A DNA stretch of 64,000 bases from CAWIMX01 sp963792785. GTDB taxonomy: Bacteria > Acidobacteriota > Vicinamibacteria > Vicinamibacterales > CAVVIG01. Below are positions 7,777 to 14,895 of this stretch, piece by piece. Each line of letters starts with the position of its first letter. Within the stretch, counting starts at the first letter, position 1. Below the pieces are notes generated by a model that was not told the DNA's origin, made no database searches, and saw only the letters and a program-made list of their open reading frames with translations. The stretch is taken from the NCBI GenBank assembly GCA_963792785.1, contig CAWBXO010000001.1, positions 1 through 64,000 on the forward strand. The letters run 5' to 3'. The translations under genes and the position numbers were made by a program.

Positions 7777-8094
7777 GTGGCACTGTCACGAGACTTCAAG
7801 GCTACGGTGCAGGCGCGGATCGCCCGTGATCCAAAATACCGCAAGGAACTGCTTCGCGAAGGGGTGGAGTGTTTGCTCGCCGGCGATCTCGGCACCGGCA
7901 AAGCGATCCTTCGCGACTACATCAATGCGACGATCGGCTTCGAGGAACTGAGCGATCTGACGCACACGCCGACAAAGAGTCTGATGCGTATGCTCGGTCC
8001 AAAGGGGAATCCTCAGGCGAAGAACCTGTTCGACGTCATCGCGCACCTTCAGCGGACTGAAGGCCTTCATTTCGAAGTCTCGCTCAAAGCCTGA
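7777..8094 (+). CDS. Addiction-module antidote protein, HigA-like
   Basis: 105 residues, GTG start at 7777, three bases after the toxin stop (toxin-first order, as in HigBA-type modules). The sequence has an N-terminal partner-binding part (FKATVQARIARDPKYRKELL, ECLLAGDLGTGKAILRDYI) and a C-terminal helix-turn-helix (LTHTPTKSLMRMLGPKGNPQ, FDVIAHLQ). This matches the antidote family that pairs with the killer protein upstream. Expected role: bind and silence the toxin and repress its own operon. It is intact although its toxin is frameshifted, a pattern expected in decaying modules because loss of the antitoxin would be harmful first. Confidence 0.8.
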   Translation: MALSRDFKATVQARIARDPKYRKELLREGVECLLAGDLGTGKAILRDYINATIGFEELSDLTHTPTKSLMRMLGPKGNPQAKNLFDVIAHLQRTEGLHFEVSLKA

Positions 8095-8201
8095 CAGAAA
8101 CGGGGAAGCGGGAATCGCGTTCTGATGGCGGCCTTGCGTCTCACGCCCGAACTGCAGTGGAAGCGGATGGCGCGACGGTGTGCACAGAAGGCGAGCGATC
8201 T

Positions 8202-9346
8202 GTGAGAGAGAAAATCAAAGTCTTTTATTACCCGGAGATGTGGGTTGCGTTTGCGACACTGAAGAAGGCGATCCTCTTCTTCGACGAAATCCACCTCATG
8301 GACCGTCCGTCGTTCATGTTCGGTAATTTCGGAATGATCGGGACGGCGTCTCCTATTCGCCAGTACGAAGCCTCCTTCAGGGAGAACGGCGTTCCCCTCT
8401 ATGTGCATGAAGCTCCTGGCGGTCCCGTTGACGGCGAGTTTTTCGAGCAGATCACTGCGGACGTAAATGATCAGGTATTTCTCGAAAAGTTTCAGGCAGG
8501 GATAAAGCAGTCACCGACGTTCCGCGACCTGCAAATCGCTCATGGGAATTATGGCGACGTAGGCAATCACGAAAACGTGGCCGCTAAGGTCACCGAAGTG
8601 GACATTCCAGCCGCGATAAGCGCGCACGGTAGCGCCCTGAACTTGTTCAATGACAAGTCGATTCGGCCGTTCGACTTCACAACGGCGGCTGGCGGGGCAA
8701 AGACACTCGTGTCCGAGGCCGTCACGTGCTCTGCGCGGATCAATTTTGCACTGAACGTGGCCGAGAAGCAGGGGTTTGTCCCGCTGGCCGATGCTGCGCC
8801 GTACGGCGATCTGTTGGGTACAAATACGCCCGAGCCATGAGGACGCTCGGGCCGTCGCAGAAGCAGGTCCAGATCACAGATCTCTCGTTCGCGGTCTTTG
8901 ATGCCTTGGTTCCTGCCAGTGTTCTCGACGGAATGAGCCTGGAGCAGGTGATCAAGTATCGCAAGGAATCGGAGAGTGCCCGACAGGAGTTTCTGGACCA
9001 TCTCGGCGTACTGCAGGCGAAACAAGCCGGCATCCCACCAGACGGTGATTATTCCGGCGCGGTCAAGAAGGTCGTTGAAACGGAGATCGTTCCGGCAGCG
9101 AACGCTTTCAAGAACAAGCTACAAACGATAAACGAAACGCTGTTCGGAGCGCTCGCCAAGGGTGCGGTGAGCTACGTGGGAGGCTCGACTGGGCTGAATT
9201 TCTTTGGCGACATTTCATGGGCCAGGTTGGTCGTCTTGGCTGGACTGGCCGGAGCATACATGGGAAACGCTGCAGTGGACGCGCTCGTCGCACAGCGCGC
9301 GGCGAAGAGGGAGTGCTCGATTTCGTACCTTATCTCGTTAGATTAG
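8202..9346 (+). pseudogene. Conserved protein of unknown function, split by one frameshift
   Basis: I recognise no characterised family. Starting at GTG 8202 (VREKIKVFYYPEMWVAF), the first frame runs to TGA 8840. Near 8818 the frame must shift by one (GDLLG to YKYARAM), and the protein then continues (QITDLSFAVFDALVP, EFLDHLGVLQAKQA, TEIVPAANAFKNKLQT) to a stop at 9344-9346. The joined protein is about 380 residues. A hydrophobic stretch (LVVLAGLAGAYMGNAAVDAL) lies near the C-terminus. Two complementary open frames with continuous protein-like sequence argue for one broken gene. It lies between the toxin-antitoxin pair and the attachment site, and its base composition is less GC-rich than the chromosome to the right, consistent with acquired DNA. 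Confidence 0.65.
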
Positions 9347-9497
9347 ATCAGCTCATGAACCGGCTAGAAGTTGCCCCCATCGTAGACACTGCCATCCATT
9401 TGTCTGGCCGAGAGACAACCGGAACAGAAGTCGGGCAGTGTCGACCACGCAAAGGCTCGCCAACTCTTATGCTGGTCTTATGCTGAGCTGAGAGACG

Positions 9498-9524
9498 GCA
9501 CTTTTCTGGAGCAATTCTCGAAAG

Positions 9525-9527
<3 letters not shown>
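9498..9527. repeat. Inverted repeat at the island junction
   Basis: GCACTTT (9498-9504) and AAAGTGC (9521-9527) form a perfect 7-bp stem around a 16-base spacer. The right arm touches the start of the tRNA-Pro fragment. This may be an integrase core or arm site, or part of the upstream gene's terminator, though there is no T-run. Confidence 0.4.
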
Positions 9528-9579
<52 letters not shown>

Positions 9580-9614
9580 ATTTTTCCCGCAAACATTAGG
9601 AAAGTCCTTCGGTC

Positions 9615-9681
9615 ATGGTCGGCGATGGTCGGCCATGATCCGTCGTTTTCGGACTCAAACCTGTATGCTGTTTGTATGCTG
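9615..9681. repeat. Short direct repeats beside the attachment site
   Basis: ATGGTCGGC occurs twice in tandem (9615-9623, 9625-9633) and TGTATGCTG twice (9662-9670, 9673-9681). Paired direct repeats next to a tRNA-end are compatible with integrase arm sites, but no function is shown. Confidence 0.35.
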
Positions 9682-9726
9682 ATCGGCCTGACGCCGCTTC
9701 AGCCCCGCTGATAGCAAACCCGCTTG

Positions 9727-9755
9727 AATGGCCGGCCTAAGCCGGTCATTTCTTT
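9727..9755 (+). terminator. Hairpin with short T-rich tail
   Basis: AATGGCCGGC (9727-9736), loop CTAA, GCCGGTCATT (9741-9750), then TCTTT. The 10-bp stem has one G-U pair in RNA. It reads as a rho-independent terminator on the plus strand. Confidence 0.5.
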
Positions 9756-9792
9756 GTACGGCGGTTCACGCGGCCGGACGCGCCCAGCGGCG

Positions 9793-10440
9793 CTAGGCGA
9801 CTTGGCGCCGGCGGGTCGGCTTGACCACGAGCCGCACCTGCACCCCGAGACGGCCGAGCATGTCGATCAGCGTCTCGATGCTGAAGAGATGCAGGCGACC
9901 CCGCAGGAGATCGCTGACGCGCGGCTGGCTCACCTGCAGCAGTTTCGCGAGCGGCGCCTGCTTCAGGCGCCGCGCCGTCACGACCTTCTGAATCTGGATC
10001 AGCAGGTCCGCGCGGATGACGAGGTGCTCGGCCTCCTCCTCGCCGAAGCCGAGATCGCGAAACACGTTGCCGCTGGACGGCGTCACTTTCAGCTTACTTT
10101 TGCCGGCATCGGTCCGTCTCCTGTTCACGAGCGCGCGCAGGCGATCCTGGGCGAGCTCCAGATCGTGTTTCGGCGTCTTCCGCGTGCGCTTCTCGAACGC
10201 GTGCAGGACATACACGGCTTCGGCGAACGTCGCGACGTAAAAGACGCGGTGTTCCAGGTCCGTATGAATCCGGATCTCGCGAACGCCGGGGCCAATCGAC
10301 GGCATCGGTTTCCAGTCGTCCGGGTCGAGACCCTGCTGCACCCGCCGGAGTTCGAAGCCCGCATCCCGCCGTGCATCGGCGGGGAAGGCGCGCAGGGCAG
10401 CCAGGACGCTGCCGAGCCACGCTACGGGCTTCTCCGCCAC
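9793..10440 (-). CDS. Toxin-antitoxin fusion: RelE/Gp49-like toxin joined to an XRE antitoxin
   Basis: 215 residues, GTG start at 10440. Residues about 1-105 match the phage-derived Gp49/HigB-like toxin family (EKPVAWLGSVLAALRAFPAD, GPGVREIRIHTDLEHRVFYV, VLHAFEKRTRKTP). Residues about 125-215 match its usual XRE antitoxin (SSGNVFRDLGFGEEEAEHL, then QAPLAKLLQVSQPRVSDLLR, a helix-turn-helix, and IETLIDMLGRLG). These are normally two genes with the antitoxin just downstream of the toxin. Here no stop separates them; the linker is NRRRTDAGKSKLKVTP. Either this is a true fused self-regulating protein or an indel removed the stop. A perfect palindrome at 10449-10464 sits 9 bases before the start and is probably the antitoxin's operator. 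Confidence 0.8.
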   Translation of the reverse strand: MAEKPVAWLGSVLAALRAFPADARRDAGFELRRVQQGLDPDDWKPMPSIGPGVREIRIHTDLEHRVFYVATFAEAVYVLHAFEKRTRKTPKHDLELAQDRLRALVNRRRTDAGKSKLKVTPSSGNVFRDLGFGEEEAEHLVIRADLLIQIQKVVTARRLKQAPLAKLLQVSQPRVSDLLRGRLHLFSIETLIDMLGRLGVQVRLVVKPTRRRQVA

Positions 10441-10448
10441 GTCTCAAT

Positions 10449-10464
10449 ATACAAGTTCTTGTAT
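10449..10464. promoter_or_regulatory. Palindromic operator of the fused toxin-antitoxin gene
   Basis: ATACAAG-TT-CTTGTAT is a perfect 7+2+7 inverted repeat just upstream of the GTG start at 10440 (minus strand). The position is typical of an XRE antitoxin autoregulatory site. Binding is inferred. Confidence 0.65.
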
Positions 10465-10506
10465 GTAAGGGTCAAACGCCGGTGGGCGCCTGCTAGCGGC
10501 GTTGGC

Positions 10507-10743
10507 CTAGCGGCGTTCCAGGTCGGCGACCGTCTGCCCCGGATCGAGCCCGAGGGCGCGTGCGACTTCGAGGAACGCCGGGACGTCCAGGCGGCGCTCG
10601 CCGCGCTCGAATTTCGAGACGAACGACTGCGGTCGACCGAGCTTCTTCGCGAGGGCGACTTGCGTGAGGCCGGCATCGTGCCGGGCCTGGACGAGGACCT
10701 TGCGGAATTGCGCGTGCTTCCGGCTGAACGCCGATTTCGTCAC
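10507..10743 (-). CDS. Small XRE-family helix-turn-helix regulator
   Basis: 78 residues, GTG start at 10743. The sequence is a single Cro/C1-type helix-turn-helix domain: FRKVLVQARHDAGLTQVALA, KKLGRPQSFVSKFERGERRL, VPAFLEVARALGLDPGQTV. It is intact and in the same direction as the fused toxin-antitoxin gene, 42 bases upstream of that gene's operator. A short inverted repeat, CCAAT-AGCA-ATTGG, lies upstream of the start (around 10761-10774) and might be its operator. Stand-alone regulators of this size often act as immunity or antitoxin-type repressors; no target can be named. Confidence 0.8.
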   Translation of the reverse strand: MTKSAFSRKHAQFRKVLVQARHDAGLTQVALAKKLGRPQSFVSKFERGERRLDVPAFLEVARALGLDPGQTVADLERR

Positions 10744-10953
10744 GGACCTGCGCCGTTCTCCAATAGCAATTGGTCCGAGGAAACCCGGCAGGTCAGACTG
10801 GCGCGTTCAACACGAGGGGGGAGGGCATCGGTAGAGGCCATGCCGCCGGATTTTCGGCGGTGTTCAATTCCGGACAGCGCCGTGCTGAGGCTGTGACATC
10901 ATTTGTCTCGGATGGCGCAGTACGTCTGCGCCCGCCGTCCAGAGGGAGTGCAC

Positions 10954-11277
10954 ATGCGTGCGATCGTTCTCGGTGTCGTGATGGGTCTGTTGATGGCGAG
11001 CGCGGCCGGCGCGCAGGACGCGAAGGCCAAGGGCGAGCAGGTGTACGCGGCTCAGCGCTGCTCCCTGTGCCACGCGATTGCCGGCAAGGGCAACGCGAAG
11101 GGCGCGCTCGACGGGGTCGGCGGCCGGCTGTCGGTGGTGGAGATCCGCGAGTGGATCGCCGACGCCAAGGGCATGACGGAGAAGACGAAGGCGGCCCGCA
11201 AGCCGAACATGAAGTCGTACGTCCTGGCGAAGGACGACCTGGACGCGCTCGTCGCGTATCTCGCGTCGCTCAAGTAA
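10954..11277 (+). CDS. Small secreted c-type cytochrome, single heme
   Basis: 107 residues. ATG 10954 is chosen because AGAGGGAG precedes it and a clean signal peptide follows (MRAIVLGVVMGLLMASAAGAQ). One heme motif, CSLCH, lies near the mature N-terminus; the likely distal Met is in the KPNMKSY segment. The fold is that of class I cytochrome c (KGEQVYAAQRCSLCHAIAGK, then LDALVAYLASLK at the end). It is periplasmic and presumably a soluble electron carrier. The multiheme cytochrome gene starts 3 bases after the stop, so this is the first gene of the respiratory operon 10954-14692. Confidence 0.9.
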   Translation: MRAIVLGVVMGLLMASAAGAQDAKAKGEQVYAAQRCSLCHAIAGKGNAKGALDGVGGRLSVVEIREWIADAKGMTEKTKAARKPNMKSYVLAKDDLDALVAYLASLK

Positions 11278-11280
11278 CGA

Positions 11281-12527
11281 TGCGCGCTCGGCTCGGTTTC
11301 TGGGTGGCGGCCTGCCTCGTGGGCTTGTCGGTCTCGGCGCGAGCCGGGCAGGACGCGCCGACGCCGCCGGCCAACGACGACTGCCTGGCCTGCCACGGCG
11401 ACGCGTCCGTGACGCGCGCCGATCACACGTCGGTGGCGGTGGACGCGACCGTCTTCGAGGCGTCGATGCACGGCCCGATGGCGTGCGTGGACTGCCATCA
11501 GGACCTTGCGACCGTCACCGATTTCCCGCATCCCGACACGCTCGCGAAAGTCGACTGCGGGACGTGCCACGAGGACACGGTCAAGGCGTACGCGGAGGGG
11601 GTGCACGCGCGGGCGCGCCAGGGCGGCGGCCTGCTGGCGGCGACGTGCACCGACTGCCACGGCACCCACGACATCAAGCCGTCGAGCGACCCGACGTCGC
11701 GCACCTACCACCTGAACCTGCCGGGCACCTGCGAGAGGTGCCACGGCAACGCCGACATCATCAAGCGGGGCAACATCCGGATCGGCGACGTCGCCGTGAT
11801 GTACGACGACAGCATCCACGGCAAGGCGCTCGAGAAGTCGGGACTGGTGGTCGCGCCCTCGTGCGTCGATTGCCACGGCAGCCATGACATCGAGCGGCGG
11901 ACCGAGCCGACGAGCTCGGTCGCGCGCGCGAACGTGCCGGCGACGTGCGGCAAGTGCCACGAGGGCATCGAGCACCTGTACGACACCGGCGTCCACGCGG
12001 CGGCGCTCAAGGCCGGCAACGCGAAGGCGCCGGTCTGCTCCGATTGCCATACGGCCCACGCGATCCAGCGCGTCGACACCTCGGACTGGCGGCTCAGCGT
12101 CGCCGCCGAGTGCGGCACGTGCCACAGCGACGTCGTCGAGTCGTTCCGCCGGACGTTCCACGGCAAGGTGACGCAGCTCGGGTTCACGCGGGTGGCGGCG
12201 TGTGCCGACTGTCACGGCGCGCACGACATCCTGCCGGCGTCGAACCCGGCGTCCACCGTCTCGAGCGCCCGGCTGGTCGAGACGTGCCGCAAATGCCACG
12301 CGGGCGCGAACGCCCGCTTCGTCGAGTACGACCCCCACCCGAATCCGCGCGACTACGAGCGCGGCAAGGTGCTGTGGTACGCGAACAGGCTCTACTGGAT
12401 CCTCATCCCGGCGTGCTTCGGCTTCTTCGGGCTGCACAGCGTCCTGTGGTTCTGGCGCTCGCGGCGCGACGGTCGCGGCAAGGGCGAGAAGGAGCGCCGG
12501 CTGATCGCCGCGGGTCCCGGCACCTGA
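11281..12527 (+). CDS. Undecaheme membrane-anchored c-type cytochrome
   Basis: 415 residues with a signal peptide (LGFWVAACLVGLSVSARA) and eleven CXXCH heme motifs: CLACH, CVDCH, CGTCH, CTDCH, CERCH, CVDCH, CGKCH, CSDCH, CGTCH, CADCH and CRKCH. Several are followed by G-x-H-D-I, typical of the cytochrome c3/c7-like fold where the extra His is the distal ligand. A C-terminal helix (LYWILIPACFGFFGLHSVLW) anchors the protein, so the hemes face the periplasm. The cytochrome b-type gene follows and overlaps the stop. Together they look like a module exchanging electrons between quinones and periplasmic carriers; the direction and final acceptor cannot be told from sequence. Confidence 0.9.
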
Positions 12528-13324
12528 CGCGCTTCGACCTGAAGACGCGCCTCCTCCACATCGTCGTGATGACGACGTTCCTCGGCCTGGCGGCGACCGG
12601 CATGCCGCTGCTCTTCAGCGACGCGCCGTGGGCGCGTGCGCTCGCGATGCTGTTCGGCGGCTTCCGCGGCGCCGGCCTGGTGCACCGGTTCTTCGGCGCC
12701 ACGCTCCTGCTGGCGGTCGTCTGGCACGTGGGGAATATCTGCTGGCGGGCGTTCGTGCGGGGTGAGACCGGCCTGTTCTGGGGGCCGACGTCGATGGTGC
12801 CCCAGTGGCGCGACGTCGTGCAGTTCTTCCAGCAGATGAAGTGGTTTGTCGGCGCCGGCCCGCGGCCGCGGTTCGAGCACTTCACGTACTGGGAGAAGTT
12901 CGACTACTGGGCCGTGCTGTGGGGCACGTCGCTCATGGGGGCGGCGGGCCTGGTCATGTGGTTCCCGGAGCAGGCGGCGCGCGTCCTGCCCGGCTGGACG
13001 TTCAACGTGGCGCTTCTGGTCCATGGCGCCGAGGCGTCGCTGGCGATCGGTTTTATTTTCGTCGTACACTTCTTCAACGGCCACCTGCGGCCGGAGAAGT
13101 TCCCGATGGATCTCGTGATCTTCACCGGCTCGGTCAGCGAGGACGAGCTGCGCCACGAGCGCGCGGCCCAGTTCGACCGGATCGAGGCGTCCGGGGAGAT
13201 CGACCGGCTGACGGTGCCGGCGCCGCCGGCGTCGGTCGTGCGCCGCGGCTACGTGATCGGCACCATCGGATTGACGCTCGGCATCGCGCTCACCGTGCTG
13301 ATCGTCTACGCGGCGCTTCGGTAG
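12524..13324 (+). CDS. Cytochrome b-type membrane subunit
   Basis: About 267 residues with four to five transmembrane helices and conserved histidines (TRLLHIVVM, LVHRFFGA, VWHVGNIC, LLVHGAEAS, VVHFFNGHL), as in the cytochrome b561/formate dehydrogenase gamma-type di-heme b fold. It would take electrons from or to the quinone pool and pass them to the multiheme partner upstream. No ATG or GTG fits the protein start. The best candidate is CTG 12524, overlapping the previous stop as CTGA, giving LTRFDLKTRLLHIVV. A later ATG (12569) would delete half of helix 1. The start is therefore uncertain, and a rare CTG start or a coupled restart is inferred. Confidence 0.8.
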   Translation: MTRFDLKTRLLHIVVMTTFLGLAATGMPLLFSDAPWARALAMLFGGFRGAGLVHRFFGATLLLAVVWHVGNICWRAFVRGETGLFWGPTSMVPQWRDVVQFFQQMKWFVGAGPRPRFEHFTYWEKFDYWAVLWGTSLMGAAGLVMWFPEQAARVLPGWTFNVALLVHGAEASLAIGFIFVVHFFNGHLRPEKFPMDLVIFTGSVSEDELRHERAAQFDRIEASGEIDRLTVPAPPASVVRRGYVIGTIGLTLGIALTVLIVYAALR

Positions 13325-13351
13325 CTCGCTGACGCGGAGGAAGAGAGACGG

Positions 13352-14692
13352 ATGGATCGCGACGTACGTCTGATTCGCAGCCCGATCTCGGTCGCCGGCA
13401 TGGTGCTGACCACCATCAGCGCCGTGCTGTTCCTGGTGGTCTTCCTCGGAGATCTCTTCGGGCTCCACCGGAATCCCTACATCGGCATCGTCTTCTTTCT
13501 CATCCTGCCCGGCGTGTTCATTTTCGGGCTGGCCCTCATCCCGCTCGGCGCGTGGGTTGAGCGGCGGCGGCGGGCGGCCGGCAAGGCGCCCTCCGAGGTC
13601 CACTGGCCGCGCATCGACCTGAACGACCCGGTCCAGCGCCAGACCGCCGTCATCCTCTTCGCGCTGACGATCGCGAACGTGACGATCGTGTCGCTGGCGG
13701 CGTACCGCGGCGTCGAGTACATGGACTCCGTCCAGTTCTGCGGGCAGGTGTGCCACTCGGTCATGCAGCCCGAATTCGTGGCGTATCAGGACGGCCCCCA
13801 CTCGCGCGTCACCTGCGTCCAGTGCCACATCGGATCCGGCGCATCGTGGTTCGCGCGCTCGAAACTGTCCGGCCTGCGGCAGGTGTACGCGGTCGCCTTT
13901 CACACGTACTCGCGGCCGATTCCGTCGCCGGTCGAGGCGCTGCGCCCGGCGCGCGACACGTGCGAGCAGTGCCACTGGCCCGAGAAGTTCCAGGGCGACA
14001 AACTGGTCAACGTCTACGAGTACGCCGACGACGAGGCGAACACCGAGTCGGTGACGACGCTGAACGTCCACGTCGGCGGCGGGAGCCAGCGCCTCGGCAT
14101 CGCGACCGGCATCCACTGGCACATGAACGTGGCCAACGAGATCGAGTACATCGCCACCGACGACAAGCGGCAGGTGATTCCGTGGGTGCGCGTGAAGGAT
14201 CGATTCGGCAAGGTGACCGAGTACATCGCCAAGGGGACCACGCCGGAGGAGCTCGCCAAGGGCGAGCGGCGCCGCATGGACTGCATGGACTGCCACAACC
14301 GGCCAAGCCATGCCATGGCGCCGACGCCCGAGCGGGCGGTCAACGACGCGATGGCAAGCGGCCTCATTCCGCTGACGCTGCCCTTCGTGCACCGCGAAGC
14401 CGTCCAGGCGCTGAAGGCGGGAAATTCCGCCGCGCTGCGCGAGTTCTATCGCACCACCCAGCCTGGGGTGTTCGCGTCGCGCGCCGCGGACGTCGAGCGC
14501 GCGGTGACTGCGGTCCAGGACATCTATCAGCGCAACGTGTTTCCCGCGATGAACGTCGGCTTCGGGACGTACGCGAATAACATCGGCCACGTCGATTCCC
14601 CGGGGTGTTTCCGGTGCCACGACGAAGAGCACACGTCGAAGGACGGCCGGACGATCAGCCAGGATTGCGAGACGTGCCACGCGTTTGAGTAG
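13352..14692 (+). CDS. NapC/NirT-like multiheme cytochrome with N-terminal membrane helices
   Basis: 446 residues, ATG 13352 after GGAGGAAGAG. Two or three transmembrane helices precede a heme domain with five CXXCH motifs (CVQCH, CEQCH, CMDCH, CFRCH, CETCH) and one unusual CX3CH (CGQVCHSVM) at about residue 130. The first heme segment, QFCGQVCHSVMQPEF, corresponds to the NapC/NrfH quinol-site heme, which often has a nearby Met ligand. Proteins of this family oxidise quinol and feed periplasmic reductases. It ends the operon that starts at 10954. The operon has no recognisable terminal reductase, so the acceptor may be outside the window or the locus may be an electron conduit. Confidence 0.85.
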   Translation: MDRDVRLIRSPISVAGMVLTTISAVLFLVVFLGDLFGLHRNPYIGIVFFLILPGVFIFGLALIPLGAWVERRRRAAGKAPSEVHWPRIDLNDPVQRQTAVILFALTIANVTIVSLAAYRGVEYMDSVQFCGQVCHSVMQPEFVAYQDGPHSRVTCVQCHIGSGASWFARSKLSGLRQVYAVAFHTYSRPIPSPVEALRPARDTCEQCHWPEKFQGDKLVNVYEYADDEANTESVTTLNVHVGGGSQRLGIATGIHWHMNVANEIEYIATDDKRQVIPWVRVKDRFGKVTEYIAKGTTPEELAKGERRRMDCMDCHNRPSHAMAPTPERAVNDAMASGLIPLTLPFVHREAVQALKAGNSAALREFYRTTQPGVFASRAADVERAVTAVQDIYQRNVFPAMNVGFGTYANNIGHVDSPGCFRCHDEEHTSKDGRTISQDCETCHAFE

Positions 14693-14895
14693 TGGGCGCC
14701 GTCCGCCACGTGGTGGACCTTTCCAGGTCGGGCCGCGGGATGCCTGTTCGAATCCTCTGCAAGCTCAGCCGTGTCGGGTGTCGCGCGCTCCTCGCGTCCG
14801 GATCTATACTCGCCCTTCTGGCCACTCTCGCGTGATGGTTCGGTCGCCCGAGAGTCACAGGCTGTGTTGGCTGACGCCGCGGCGAGCGGGCATCG

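Noticed and set aside
12392..14680. Long open frame antisense to the cytochrome genes
   Set aside because: Arg/Asp/Val-rich composition with no domain; it mirrors heme-coding codons of the plus strand. A shadow of GC-rich coding sequence.
14701..14718. Palindrome GTCCGCCACGTGGTGGAC after the NapC-like gene as a terminator
   Set aside because: There is no loop of workable size without breaking the centre and only a weak T-rich tail, so termination is not supported.
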